In this document: positions 34,735-43,029 of the stretch, one piece after another | Numbering within the stretch: the first letter of the stretch is position 1 | Layout: every line of letters starts with the position of its first letter | The notes under the pieces: model-generated | What the model saw: the letters and a program-made list of their open reading frames with translations, nothing else | What the model was told of the DNA's origin: nothing | Databases searched by the model: none | Source of the DNA: JAKBEU01 sp036172095 | GTDB lineage: Bacteria; Patescibacteriota; Microgenomatia; UBA1406; GWC2-37-13 | Assembly: GCA_036172095.1 (NCBI GenBank) | Contig: JAVHSH010000023.1 | Location: 62,001 to 126,000, forward strand | Direction: 5' to 3' | DNA: 64,000 nucleotides | Made by a program: the position numbers and the translations under genes

Positions 34735-35377
34735 AGATAGATTTTACTGTTGAGAAAGCAGAATCCACATCATTGTCCTTCATGAGTATCGTAAATTCAT
34801 TTTTTGTTGAAACAACATCAAATACATTTATCCCATTCCATGCGAGAGCTTTGAGGATCATATAATATACTCCCGGCGTTTCTACATTTGAGGGAGGAAG
34901 AATGAGGGTTATCGCGGAGAGATCTGTCACCCTATCTTTGATGAATTGTTTTTGGATTATTTTTTCCATGTCTGTCGCATACTGCGTATTGATTATCACT
35001 GCGGTTTCGTATACCCCTTGTGTTACTGCGACTATATGACGATGATCATGGGAATTCTTCGTTATCAGATGTGTGACTGCTTCCAACACTTGTTGCGTGT
35101 TCTCAAGCGTATATTCTGAAAGATTCGAACGGATGATGATATTGGGTTTTACATGGAAAAATGAGTCGAGTCGTGTCTTTTTTGAAGAAATCATCTTTAT
35201 CCTGCGCAGTGCCATGATGATAGCCCCCGTCTCCACACGCTTTATGAGGATGTCTTCTATACGGGGACGTATTTCGCGCGCATAGGCGGAAAGATTAAGG
35301 ATGTTTTTTTGGAGTGCTTCTTCAACGAATGGCTCTTTCGTTATGAGTTGTTGGACAACCTCGGGAATCGTAATCAT
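34727..35377 (-). CDS. ACT-domain regulatory protein
   Basis: A 216-residue protein. The C-terminal part looks like an aspartokinase-type ACT module (SNVETPGVYYMILKALAWNG, then NVFDVVSTKNEFTILMKDND), which binds small ligands, often amino acids. The N-terminal roughly 70 residues are helical (NILNLSAYAREIRPRIEDIL) and may be a DNA- or protein-binding domain; similar HTH-ACT proteins occur in CPR and archaea. It is divergent from the ATP-grasp gene and could regulate amino-acid-related genes nearby, which is speculative. Confidence 0.7.
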   Translation of the reverse strand: MITIPEVVQQLITKEPFVEEALQKNILNLSAYAREIRPRIEDILIKRVETGAIIMALRRIKMISSKKTRLDSFFHVKPNIIIRSNLSEYTLENTQQVLEAVTHLITKNSHDHRHIVAVTQGVYETAVIINTQYATDMEKIIQKQFIKDRVTDLSAITLILPPSNVETPGVYYMILKALAWNGINVFDVVSTKNEFTILMKDNDVDSAFSTVKSIFT

Positions 35378-35426
35378 GTTAGTATTTTAACATATTATTA
35401 CGTTTTTGTAAATATTATGCAAATAT

Positions 35427-35454
35427 TTGTAATTCTTTCCTCTATCAATATAAT
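35427..35454 (+). promoter_or_regulatory. Promoter of the ATP-grasp gene
   Basis: TTGTAA (35427-35432), a 16-base spacer and TATAAT (35449-35454); the start codon at 35467 would leave a 5' leader of about five bases. Confidence 0.6.
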
Positions 35455-35466
35455 AAGTCTTTACTT

Positions 35467-36792
35467 ATGGCAGAACGCACTAGTCAAACAATCGTCGGCA
35501 TGTCAAAACCCATGGCATACAAGGGTGATGGGGACGTGGATTATATGTATATCCCAGCGCGTACATTAGCTGGGAAAGAGCGTATGAGAAGATCCCTTTT
35601 CATTCTCCCTGATCACCAGGAAACACGTGAGTACGTCTCCCAGCTTGATGAAATACGGACACGACTCCAGGTAAAGACCATTGGTGAACCAAATCCAATT
35701 TATATTCCAGCAACAGATGAGATTTTGGATATAGCCATAAAGGAACATGTCGCAATCATGCAAGAGACATTAAGTCAAAACACCGATTATGTCCTATCTC
35801 CCTACTCCCACACGACAGAAAATGAAGAGTGGATGAGAATTCTGAGAGATTCTGGGTTTACGATATCGGCAAACATAGCACAAAAAAGCGAAGATTTATT
35901 CAGTTTGGACAATCGTGGTGGCTGGGCCCGACATGTTGCGGATCCTGATTTTATTCCCCATCCGGAACGGGTAGGTATCCCTTACCCCACAGCATGGATT
36001 GGGACAACACTCGATGAGACTGTCGAGGCGTATGAACGAGTTGTCCATCAGACAAATAATCCAAAAGTCCAATTCAAGGGCGTCCATTCAGCGGGTGGAT
36101 TCGTCAATCTCACGGCACATTCGCCTGAAGAGGTTGCAGCAGCCTATGCGCGATTTGCGCAGACAGGAGCGCTTGGCGAATCGGGCGCTGTTGAGATGCA
36201 GGCTTTCATCGAAGGGCTGGGGCGAATTATGTCGTTCCAATATAGCACGACGACAGGAGGGATCCATATCATCGATACGCCAGGACATATTTCTGAACAG
36301 ATACTCCATGAATCGAACTGGCAAGGAAATAAATTCAACGATCCAGCTCTTGTCCAGCAGCATTCTGCAGATACTCAACAAATATTCGAGAGAGTCAGCT
36401 CTGTTTTAAATGGGACAATGGCAAAAGGCGGACTTGATATCGGGGAAACTCCCAGTGGTCTTGTCGTCATCGAACACAATGCAAAACGGATGACGGGAGC
36501 GCATCCCGCAGTTGAACTGATGCAAGCACTTGGCGTGCCAGCGGAAATGCCAGCTGTCTCAAAGAAATGTCATCAAGAAATAAAATGTGATGTCAAAACA
36601 TTGTGGGAAGTCTTGGAAAAAGAAGGGATTTCGTTTGACCCAGTAAGCAAAACGGGAATATTCCCTCTATGTTGGATGAATGGATATTATGGTATGTTGA
36701 TGGCTTTTGGTCCTGTAGAAAATGCAGATATCTTGGAGCGGCAAATCGATCAGGTATACGAACACCTTACACAGCTTGGATATGTTTCATGA
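35467..36792 (+). CDS. ATP-grasp ligase of unknown substrate
   Basis: A 441-residue protein with ATP-grasp hallmarks: VQFKGVHSAGGFVNL (ATP-binding Lys204 and the glycine-rich loop), EMQAFIEGLGRIMSF, and the metal-binding VVIEHNAKRMTGAHPAVEL (Glu336, Asn338). The N-terminal 190 residues would be the preATP-grasp and lid regions. Such enzymes join a carboxylate to an amine or thiol, as in dipeptide, glutathione or carrier-protein ligation. A glutamate-cysteine-ligase-like gene and an M20 peptidase lie about 5 kb downstream in the same orientation, so a peptide-type metabolite is possible. Confidence 0.75.
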   Translation: MAERTSQTIVGMSKPMAYKGDGDVDYMYIPARTLAGKERMRRSLFILPDHQETREYVSQLDEIRTRLQVKTIGEPNPIYIPATDEILDIAIKEHVAIMQETLSQNTDYVLSPYSHTTENEEWMRILRDSGFTISANIAQKSEDLFSLDNRGGWARHVADPDFIPHPERVGIPYPTAWIGTTLDETVEAYERVVHQTNNPKVQFKGVHSAGGFVNLTAHSPEEVAAAYARFAQTGALGESGAVEMQAFIEGLGRIMSFQYSTTTGGIHIIDTPGHISEQILHESNWQGNKFNDPALVQQHSADTQQIFERVSSVLNGTMAKGGLDIGETPSGLVVIEHNAKRMTGAHPAVELMQALGVPAEMPAVSKKCHQEIKCDVKTLWEVLEKEGISFDPVSKTGIFPLCWMNGYYGMLMAFGPVENADILERQIDQVYEHLTQLGYVS

Positions 36793-36829
36793 TAAATAAA
36801 CTGTCTGTATATTGGTATAATACAAGAAT

Positions 36830-38893
36830 ATGTCTACCGCACAAAACCTTCGTGATGAACGATTGAAAAAACTCGAAAAAATCCGTGAACTGGGATGGAA
36901 TCCATATCCATCATCGTATGAAAAAAAACAGATGATTGGAGAAGCCGTGAAAATGGAGGGGCAGTTGGTCAAAACAGCCGGTAAACTTTTTTCATTCCGT
37001 ACCCATGGAAATATCGCTTTTGCAGATTTGAAAGACGAAACGGGAAAGATTCAACTCTTTTTCAAAAAAGACACATTGGGCGTTGATGCTTATAAACAGC
37101 TTTCGCTGCTTGATGTTGGCGATTATATCGGTATTGAAGGGACTGTCGCAAAGACAACTGCTGGTGAAATATCCATTATCCCAAATACATATACTATTTT
37201 ATGTAAATCACTTCAACAACTTCCACATGAATGGTTTGGAATAAAAGATACAGAGCAGAGATTCCGTCAACGATATCTGGATTTGCTTTTAAACCCTGAG
37301 GTGCGCGAACGATTCAACATACGGACAAAAGTATTGCGCTTTATGCGCGAATATCTTGACGATCTCGGATTTTGGGAAGTCGAAACACCGATTTTTCATC
37401 CTCAATACGGGGGCGCGAATGCAAAACCATTCACGACTCACTATAACGCGTTGAGCCAGGATATGTATCTCCGCATTGCGTTTGAACTCTATCTGAAACG
37501 ATTAATTTCCGGAGGATATGAACGTGTCTATGAGATAGGACGCGACTTCCGTAATGAGGGATTCGACAGATCACACAGCCCAGAATTTACGATGGTTGAA
37601 TGGTATGAGGCATATGCAGATTACCATCGTGTCATGGATGTGACCGAAGGACTCTTCAAACACTTGGCCAATAAACTGAATGGCTCCCCAAAAATGAAGA
37701 TTGATGAAAAGGAAATCGACCTTTCCGGCAAATGGCCACGGATAACGATGGCAGACATTATGAAGAAAGAACTAAATCTTGATGTGGAGAAAGCGACGAT
37801 AGAAGAACTGTCTGTGTATTGCAAAGATCATAAGATTGAAGTTATCGGTGGCGAGACAAAAGGTCAACTCATATTTACTATTTTTGAACATGGCATTCCT
37901 GAAAAATTAATCGAACCTATTTGGATTATTGACTATCCAGAAGATGTTTCTCCACTTTCAAAAAATCATCCAACAAAACCAGGGTGGGTAGAACGATTCG
38001 AGGGATATATTGCTGGAAAAGAAATTTGTGATGGATGGAGCGAGCTTACTGATCCACTTATCCAAAGACAACGCTTTGAAAATGATCAAAAAGCTTCCCG
38101 AAAAGATAAGGCTGAAGCACAACAGGTTGATGAAGATTTCATAACAGCAATGGAGTTTGGTATGCCACCAATGGGAGGTATTGGAATTGGTATTGAGCGA
38201 CTCACGATGTTTTTTACAAATACATGGGCGATTCGAGAAATAATGCTATTTCCAACACTGAAGAAATTGGGACATGAACAGCCAACACATCATGAAGTGA
38301 AAACGCCAGTCAAACAAAATCCATATGCAATTTCCCGTGAACAAGCGCTCCTGCTTGTCAATGAAAAATTAAGTAGCCCACACCTACGAAAGCATTCCTT
38401 AGCAGTTGAGGCGGCAATGAAAGGTCTTGCACGTCAACTTGGAGGAGATGAAAGCCGATGGGCAATGGTAGGGCTTCTCCATGATGTCGACTGGGATCTC
38501 ACAAAGAATGCCCATGACCAACATACGAAACAGACAGTCGCATGGCTAAAGGAAAACGGTAATGAGGATGTGGAGCTTCACCAAGCGATTTTGTCGCACA
38601 ATCATCATCATAATGGCGAAGGCGAACCATCCACTCCAATGGAATGGGCGCTCTACACCTGTGATGAGTTGACTGGCCTTATCGTTGCGGTGACACTTAT
38701 TCTTCCATCGAAAAAAATAGCGGATGTCACTGTCGAATCCGTTTTGAAAAAATTCCCTTCAAAATCGTTTGCTGCCGGCGTAAACCGTCTGCAAATCCAA
38801 ATGTGTGAAGAAAAATTGGGAATCAAAATAAATGATTTCGTTGGTATTGTATTGAAATCAATGCAGGAAATAGCTCTAGATTTGTCACTATAA
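36830..38893 (+). CDS. lysS: Lysyl-tRNA synthetase with a C-terminal HD domain
   Basis: Residues 1 to about 490 are a class II LysRS: OB anticodon domain (FRTHGNIAFADLKDETGKIQ), motif 2 (GRDFRNEGFDRSHSPEFTMV) and motif 3 (GGIGIGIERLTMFF). From about 501 to 687 follows an HD-superfamily phosphohydrolase domain with His522 (LRKHSLAVE), His551-Asp552 (GLLHDVDWD) and the later LSHNHHH. Ordinary bacterial LysRS ends near residue 500. LysRS is a well-known maker of Ap4A, and some HD enzymes (YqeK) cleave Ap4A, so the fused domain may act on nucleotides; that is inference. Extended -10 TGGTATAAT (36813-36821) lies eight bases before the ATG. Confidence 0.93.
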   Translation: MSTAQNLRDERLKKLEKIRELGWNPYPSSYEKKQMIGEAVKMEGQLVKTAGKLFSFRTHGNIAFADLKDETGKIQLFFKKDTLGVDAYKQLSLLDVGDYIGIEGTVAKTTAGEISIIPNTYTILCKSLQQLPHEWFGIKDTEQRFRQRYLDLLLNPEVRERFNIRTKVLRFMREYLDDLGFWEVETPIFHPQYGGANAKPFTTHYNALSQDMYLRIAFELYLKRLISGGYERVYEIGRDFRNEGFDRSHSPEFTMVEWYEAYADYHRVMDVTEGLFKHLANKLNGSPKMKIDEKEIDLSGKWPRITMADIMKKELNLDVEKATIEELSVYCKDHKIEVIGGETKGQLIFTIFEHGIPEKLIEPIWIIDYPEDVSPLSKNHPTKPGWVERFEGYIAGKEICDGWSELTDPLIQRQRFENDQKASRKDKAEAQQVDEDFITAMEFGMPPMGGIGIGIERLTMFFTNTWAIREIMLFPTLKKLGHEQPTHHEVKTPVKQNPYAISREQALLLVNEKLSSPHLRKHSLAVEAAMKGLARQLGGDESRWAMVGLLHDVDWDLTKNAHDQHTKQTVAWLKENGNEDVELHQAILSHNHHHNGEGEPSTPMEWALYTCDELTGLIVAVTLILPSKKIADVTVESVLKKFPSKSFAAGVNRLQIQMCEEKLGIKINDFVGIVLKSMQEIALDLSL

Positions 38894-38902
38894 CTAGTGT
38901 TT

Positions 38903-38995
38903 GTCATCCCCGTGTAGACGGGGATCCAGTCTATAAATACCCTTTTAAAAAATAAGGTTAATTATGGCCTAGATTCCCGCCTTCGCGGGAATGAC
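38903..38995. repeat. REPIN-like pair of inverted palindromes
   Basis: Two REP-type palindromes in head-to-head orientation: GTCATCCCCGTGTAGACGGG at 38903-38922, followed by GATCCAG, and TAGATTCCCGCCTTCGCGGG at 38970-38989, followed by AATGAC. Each folds into a hairpin, and outer GTCAT/ATGAC ends pair, about 40 bases apart. This matches the GTCATTCCCG...CGGGAAT repeats found in many bacterial genomes. The right end overlaps the rdgB start codon. Confidence 0.8.
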
Positions 38996-39614
38996 ACAAA
39001 AACAATTACTCATCGCCACTCATAACCCTGCGAAAAAGCAGGAATTGAATGGTGGGTTTTCTTCCGCTCTTTCTTCAGACATCAATCTCCTGTTTTTGGA
39101 TGATTTAAAAATCACAAATGATCCGGAGGAAACCGGGAAAACCTTTTTTGATAATGCAAAGTTGAAAGCAGATTATTTTTCTTCCCTATCAAAACTGCCA
39201 ACCATTGCCGACGATGGAGGAATCGAGATTGATATTCTAAATGGGGCACCCGGAGTCCACTCAAAACGGTGGCTTGGAAGAGATGCTAATGACTCCGAGA
39301 TGATTGAATATACTCTTCAACAGTTGAATGGAGTCCCGCTTGAAAAGCGTACCGCCCAGTTCACTGTTTGTTTGTATTACCATAATCCGATTACCGGATA
39401 TTCCAAATCGATAACTGAATCACTAAAAGGACACATCGCGCTTTCCCCAAGTGGATTTGCCCAAAAGGGATTCCCCTATCGGGCGTTATTTATCGTATCT
39501 CAATATGATAAATATTACGACGAACTTACCGATGAAGAACATCATGCTGCAAACCATAGGCTTCGCGCGTTACAGAAATTGATTCCCTTCATAAATAAAG
39601 ATTTGTTACAATAA
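38991..39614 (+). CDS. rdgB: dITP/XTP pyrophosphatase (RdgB/Ham1)
   Basis: Removes non-canonical purine NTPs. A 207-residue Ham1 fold: LLIATHNPAKKQEL, FFDNAKLKADYFSSL, the signature IADDGGIEID and HRLRALQKL at the C-terminus. The ATG at 38991 lies within the right-hand palindrome of the REPIN-like repeat (GCGGGAATGAC), whose GCGGG might serve as a weak ribosome site. The next in-frame Met would remove the conserved nucleotide loop. Confidence 0.88.
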   Translation: MTQKQLLIATHNPAKKQELNGGFSSALSSDINLLFLDDLKITNDPEETGKTFFDNAKLKADYFSSLSKLPTIADDGGIEIDILNGAPGVHSKRWLGRDANDSEMIEYTLQQLNGVPLEKRTAQFTVCLYYHNPITGYSKSITESLKGHIALSPSGFAQKGFPYRALFIVSQYDKYYDELTDEEHHAANHRLRALQKLIPFINKDLLQ

Positions 39615-39618
39615 CATC

Positions 39619-40872
39619 ATGCTATCAATTGATTATATCCGCGAAAATAAACAGAAGGTATTAGATGCCCTCAAAAACAAAAACAGAGAGGCCGATATCG
39701 ATGCTATCCTCACATTGGATGACGAAAGAAAGAAAAAGATACAGGAAGCGCAGGTCTTACGAGAAGAACGGAACAAACTTGCGAAAGAAATGTTTACAGA
39801 GGAATCAAAAGCAAGAGGTAAAGAAATCAAGGAGCTTCTTAAGACTGTCGAGGGGGATTTGACGACGATCGAAGAAAAACTCCATAAGCTTTTGTCGTAT
39901 GCAGTGAGTGTCCCGCTTGACGAAGTACCTGTCGGAAAAGACGAAAAGAGCAATGTGGAACTGCGAAAAGGAGGGACTGTCCCGACTTTTACGTTCCCTA
40001 TCAAAGATCATATGAAACTGGGAGTGGATTTGGACATCATCGATTTTGAGCGAGGAACGAAAGTGTCAGGATATCGCGGTTATTTCTTGAAAAACCAAGC
40101 GGCAATCCTGCACATGGCACTTCTCATGTATGTGTTCCAGAAGCTGGCGAAAAAAGGATACACGCCATTCATCGCCCCATCGATTGTGAAAAAATTCACG
40201 TTATTCGGGTCGGGCCATATGCCATGGGGAGAGAAAGAGGTTTATAAACTCAATGGAGAGGACGATGATGCATATCTTTCAGCAACCGCTGAGATTCCAA
40301 TCACCTCTTATTTTAGTAATGAGATTCTGCAAGAAAAAGATTTACCGAAGAAATTTGTTGCCTTTTCGCCATGTTTCCGCAGTGAAGCGGGATCATATGG
40401 TAAAGATACGAAAGGCCTCTATCGAGTCCACGAATTCTGGAAAATTGAACAAGTGGTCATTGGGAGCAACGATTTGGAGAATGCACGGAAAATCCAAGAA
40501 GAGCTCCAGCAAAATGCTGAAGAAATCCTACAAGAACTCGGACTTGCCTATCGCGTTCTTCTGATGTGCACCGGCGATATGGGCGAACCGCAACTAAAAA
40601 AATATGATATCGAGACATGGATGCCATCGCGTAACGGCTATGGAGAAACTATGAGTAATTCCATCATGGGAGATTTTCAAACAAGAAGACTAAAAATAAA
40701 ATATCGAAACAAAGACGGACAGACAGCGTATTGTTATTCATTCAACAATACGGCGGTTGCATCCCCTCGTATTCTCATCGCCTTGCTTGAGAACTATCAG
40801 CAAGAAGATGGGTCTATCCTCATCCCAAAAGCTCTTCAAAGTCTGACCGGATTTGACAGAATAAAAAAGTAA
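39619..40872 (+). CDS. serS: Seryl-tRNA synthetase
   Basis: A 417-residue class II SerRS with the N-terminal long coiled-coil arm (ENKQKVLDALKNKNREADID, then KIQEAQVLREERNKLAKEM) that grips the tRNA-Ser variable arm, motif 2 (FVAFSPCFRSEAGSYGKDTK) and motif 3 (NNTAVASPRILIALLENYQ). TGTTACAAT (extended -10, hexamer 39607-39612), six bases before the ATG, overlaps the rdgB stop codon. Confidence 0.96.
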   Translation: MLSIDYIRENKQKVLDALKNKNREADIDAILTLDDERKKKIQEAQVLREERNKLAKEMFTEESKARGKEIKELLKTVEGDLTTIEEKLHKLLSYAVSVPLDEVPVGKDEKSNVELRKGGTVPTFTFPIKDHMKLGVDLDIIDFERGTKVSGYRGYFLKNQAAILHMALLMYVFQKLAKKGYTPFIAPSIVKKFTLFGSGHMPWGEKEVYKLNGEDDDAYLSATAEIPITSYFSNEILQEKDLPKKFVAFSPCFRSEAGSYGKDTKGLYRVHEFWKIEQVVIGSNDLENARKIQEELQQNAEEILQELGLAYRVLLMCTGDMGEPQLKKYDIETWMPSRNGYGETMSNSIMGDFQTRRLKIKYRNKDGQTAYCYSFNNTAVASPRILIALLENYQQEDGSILIPKALQSLTGFDRIKK

Positions 40873-40896
40873 CGTGTTAGCGCGCTAAAATACTAC

Positions 40897-40924
40897 TTGC
40901 AGATTTATTTTTTTATGCTATACT
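40897..40924 (+). promoter_or_regulatory. Promoter of the leader-peptide/attenuator unit
   Basis: TTGCAG (40897-40902), a 16-base spacer and TATACT (40919-40924). Transcription would begin at about 40931, almost at the ATG of the first leader ORF (40935). Confidence 0.7.
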
Positions 40925-40934
40925 GAATTTCAGT

Positions 40935-41000
40935 ATGAACAGTTTTGGTTTTTCACTTATTATTACTCAACTCGTCCTCCTTACAGAGGCGGGTGCATAG
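40935..41000 (+). CDS. Leader peptide 1 (21 residues, Ile/Leu/Thr-rich)
   Basis: Encodes M-N-S-F-G-F, then SLIITQLVLLTEAGA and a TAG stop. The run of Leu, Ile, Val and Thr codons resembles ilv/leu operon leader peptides. Its last codons (40988-40996) form the 5' strand of the antiterminator, so ribosome position can set the fold of the downstream RNA. The start codon lies about four bases from the predicted transcription start, giving nearly leaderless initiation. Confidence 0.6.
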   Translation: MNSFGFSLIITQLVLLTEAGA

Positions 41001-41054
41001 TAATAAAAAGGAAAAACCTTTTTAAAAGCACCCGCCCCAAAGGCGGGATTTTTT
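40988..41054 (+). promoter_or_regulatory. Attenuator 1: mutually exclusive antiterminator and terminator
   Basis: GGCGGGTGC (40988-40996) is a perfect nine-base complement of GCACCCGCC (41028-41036), enclosing a seven-base-pair hairpin (AAAAAGG/CCTTTTT, 41005-41023). The same CCCGCC (41031-41036) also pairs with GGCGGG (41042-41047), followed by six T (41049-41054), an intrinsic terminator. A ribosome at the leader stop would cover the first strand and favour termination; one stalled earlier would favour readthrough. Confidence 0.78.
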
Positions 41055-41059
41055 GTTAT

Positions 41060-41116
41060 ATGGGTGAATTTTTACTATTCGCGCTCGTCATGGCGGTAGT
41101 TTACAAAATGCTGTAA
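41060..41116 (+). CDS. Leader ORF 2 (18 residues)
   Basis: MGEFLLFALVMAVVYKML then TAA, beginning just after terminator 1. Hydrophobic, Leu/Val-rich. It ends five bases before leader ORF 3, so it may couple translation to it. No Shine-Dalgarno site is visible; alternatively it is a tiny membrane peptide or not translated. Confidence 0.4.
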   Translation: MGEFLLFALVMAVVYKML

Positions 41117-41121
41117 GAACT

Positions 41122-41181
41122 ATGAAAAACGTTATGCCAGAAGTGGCTGTTATTATTTTACCCCTTACCCTTTTTGATTAA
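41122..41181 (+). CDS. Leader ORF 3 (19 residues, Ile/Leu/Val-rich)
   Basis: MKNVMPEVAVIILPLTLFD then TAA. The Val-Ile-Ile-Leu-Pro-Leu-Thr-Leu run resembles that of leader 1 (both have Ile-Ile followed by alternating Leu). The stop codon (41179-41181) abuts the 5' strand of antiterminator 2, repeating the geometry of attenuator 1. Confidence 0.52.
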   Translation: MKNVMPEVAVIILPLTLFD

Positions 41182-41227
41182 AGGCGGGAATTACACATTC
41201 CCCGCCTTCATGAGGGCGGGATTTTTT
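41181..41227 (+). promoter_or_regulatory. Attenuator 2: second antiterminator/terminator switch
   Basis: AAGGCGGG (41181-41188) pairs with CCCGCCTT (41201-41208), extended by AAT/ATT across a bulge. Alternatively CCCGCC (41201-41206) pairs with GGCGGG (41215-41220), followed by six T (41222-41227) as a terminator. The two folds exclude each other. It ends seven bases before the glutamate-cysteine-ligase-like gene. Confidence 0.75.
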
Positions 41228-41234
41228 ATTTACT

Positions 41235-43010
41235 ATGGCAGCAACCGAGAAGACACATACATTCGTATTGAAAGAGGGGTTTCAGGTATTAACCATGCCA
41301 TTATTGGCAGAAAGCATTGCACATGCAAATGGGAGATTTCCCCATGTCCAACATGGAAGATTGCAAACGAGCGGAGTGGTAAACAAGACTGGAATTACCG
41401 TTGCAAACCCAGATGGATCGGTTGTAGCTGCCGTACGACATCCCGATTGGATTCCGAAGAAAATTGAAGGCACTGATGTGGAGTTTGGCAACGAACAATC
41501 AACAGAACATATAGAAAGATCATTATTATTTTCAGCTGATGGCAACTTGGTCGCTGAACATGCTAAAAGTATCATCGCAAGCCTGAAAATAGTGAAGGAT
41601 ATGAATCGGCTTGCAATGTACAATGAAGGCGCTGGCGCTGGGGGAAGTGAACCTGAAGGATGGCTTATCGATAAGGATGGTAACCCGTATCCAATAGACG
41701 ATGGTGGAGAATTGCAGGAAAACTGTATAGAAGAACAGATAGAACCTATCGGCAATCCTGCCGACTTTTTCATCGCTCGCTCCAAACAGATATTGAAGCG
41801 AAAGGAAAAATTTCCTGAGGCCGTCGTGACGGATACGTCGTCTCTAACGACATCATCCCCTGCGGAAACTAGAGTGGGAACAGGGGGCCCAAACGGCCCG
41901 TACGTTACCGCTATCCAGAATAAACTCTGGGCACAATACATGAACTGTCTGGAACCGAACACTCGACAACTCATGGACAACCTCGCTGCGAAATTCAGCT
42001 ATGAAAGTTGGGGGAACATGCATCAACAGTTAGGTAACATGGCTTACTTGGTTTTTTCGGCTTCGCATTTGAGTATCGGCCTTCCCCACATGCGCGTCGG
42101 TATTGAAGCGATGGCAATCCCAGAACAAGAGGCGATTGCAGTTGCGGATATGTTCAATACTGATTTTGGGACTCTAGCTGAAATGCTTATGTTGTCGACA
42201 CCAATGGTATTTGGTCAAACACCGACTGTTATGACGGAGCAAGGAGAAAGATGGCCGCGGGATATGCGAGCGATAATTAGATACACACTCGACACAACTC
42301 ACCCAGGTGAATTTATCATGACACCAGAACGATATCGCGAACGTGTTTCACATCAGATAGAAACTGGATTATCCCATACATTAGATCGAGCAGGATATAT
42401 GTCCGTTTTGACAGGACCTGACGGGGAACAAATCGAAAGACCGGTGATGCATGGTCGCGTAAGGTTGCGTGCCGCGACTACTGAACCTATGAATCAAAGC
42501 GGGCGTGTCGAATTTACTGGTTGTTCTGCGTCCCCATCTATTTATGACGAGGCTGCTCGAAACTCGCTTTTGCAGCTCATGTCAATGGGAGCATATGAAG
42601 CGCTTGCCGAAGGAAAGCATCCTGTCGAACATTTTAGGGAGGAGTTCCCTTCCATGGGTGAATGGAAAAACCAAAAGGACCTCATAATGGAAGCCAACTT
42701 GCATGGATTCAAGACGAATAAAGTCGCCGCTTTGATACATGAGGGTTTGCGGTTCGCACAAAGAATGGGAAAAAAATATCCCGCTCTTAAAGACCAGGTT
42801 GCCTTAGTCCAATCACGACTACAAAACTTGTGGGCAGAGCCCGTTGCGACTCTGGATGAATATGCGACGAATCCACGAGGTTCATTTGCTGAAGTTGTCC
42901 AAAACGAACTGAGAGGTGGTAAATCGGCTCTTGAAGTCACAAAGGAAATAGAACAATATCAATTACGAATGGCGAATAAGTTCCTGGGAACTGCAGAATT
43001 AAAGAGTTAA
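41235..43010 (+). CDS. Glutamate-cysteine-ligase-like (carboxylate-amine ligase fold) protein
   Basis: A 591-residue protein that resembles GCS2-type ligases in several places: GGSEPEGWLIDKDGNPYPI (the ExE substrate/metal motif region), DTSSLTTSSP, SHLSIGLPHMRVGIEAM in the place of HVHVG, and GRVEFTGCSASPSIYDEAAR near the end of the fold, followed by a helical C-terminus of about 110 residues. This would be ATP-dependent gamma-glutamyl or similar amide formation. The similarity is weak and the exact substrate is unknown. Expression appears to be controlled by the two tandem attenuators upstream. The M20 peptidase gene follows after 19 bases. Confidence 0.5.
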   Translation: MAATEKTHTFVLKEGFQVLTMPLLAESIAHANGRFPHVQHGRLQTSGVVNKTGITVANPDGSVVAAVRHPDWIPKKIEGTDVEFGNEQSTEHIERSLLFSADGNLVAEHAKSIIASLKIVKDMNRLAMYNEGAGAGGSEPEGWLIDKDGNPYPIDDGGELQENCIEEQIEPIGNPADFFIARSKQILKRKEKFPEAVVTDTSSLTTSSPAETRVGTGGPNGPYVTAIQNKLWAQYMNCLEPNTRQLMDNLAAKFSYESWGNMHQQLGNMAYLVFSASHLSIGLPHMRVGIEAMAIPEQEAIAVADMFNTDFGTLAEMLMLSTPMVFGQTPTVMTEQGERWPRDMRAIIRYTLDTTHPGEFIMTPERYRERVSHQIETGLSHTLDRAGYMSVLTGPDGEQIERPVMHGRVRLRAATTEPMNQSGRVEFTGCSASPSIYDEAARNSLLQLMSMGAYEALAEGKHPVEHFREEFPSMGEWKNQKDLIMEANLHGFKTNKVAALIHEGLRFAQRMGKKYPALKDQVALVQSRLQNLWAEPVATLDEYATNPRGSFAEVVQNELRGGKSALEVTKEIEQYQLRMANKFLGTAELKS

Positions 43011-43029
43011 AATTCTGTATAATCTGAGT

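Noticed and set aside
35309..35569. Leader peptide before the ATP-grasp gene (Ile/Ser-rich frame)
   Set aside because: The frame overlaps the ATP-grasp start out of phase, begins upstream of the promoter and shows no hairpin switch.
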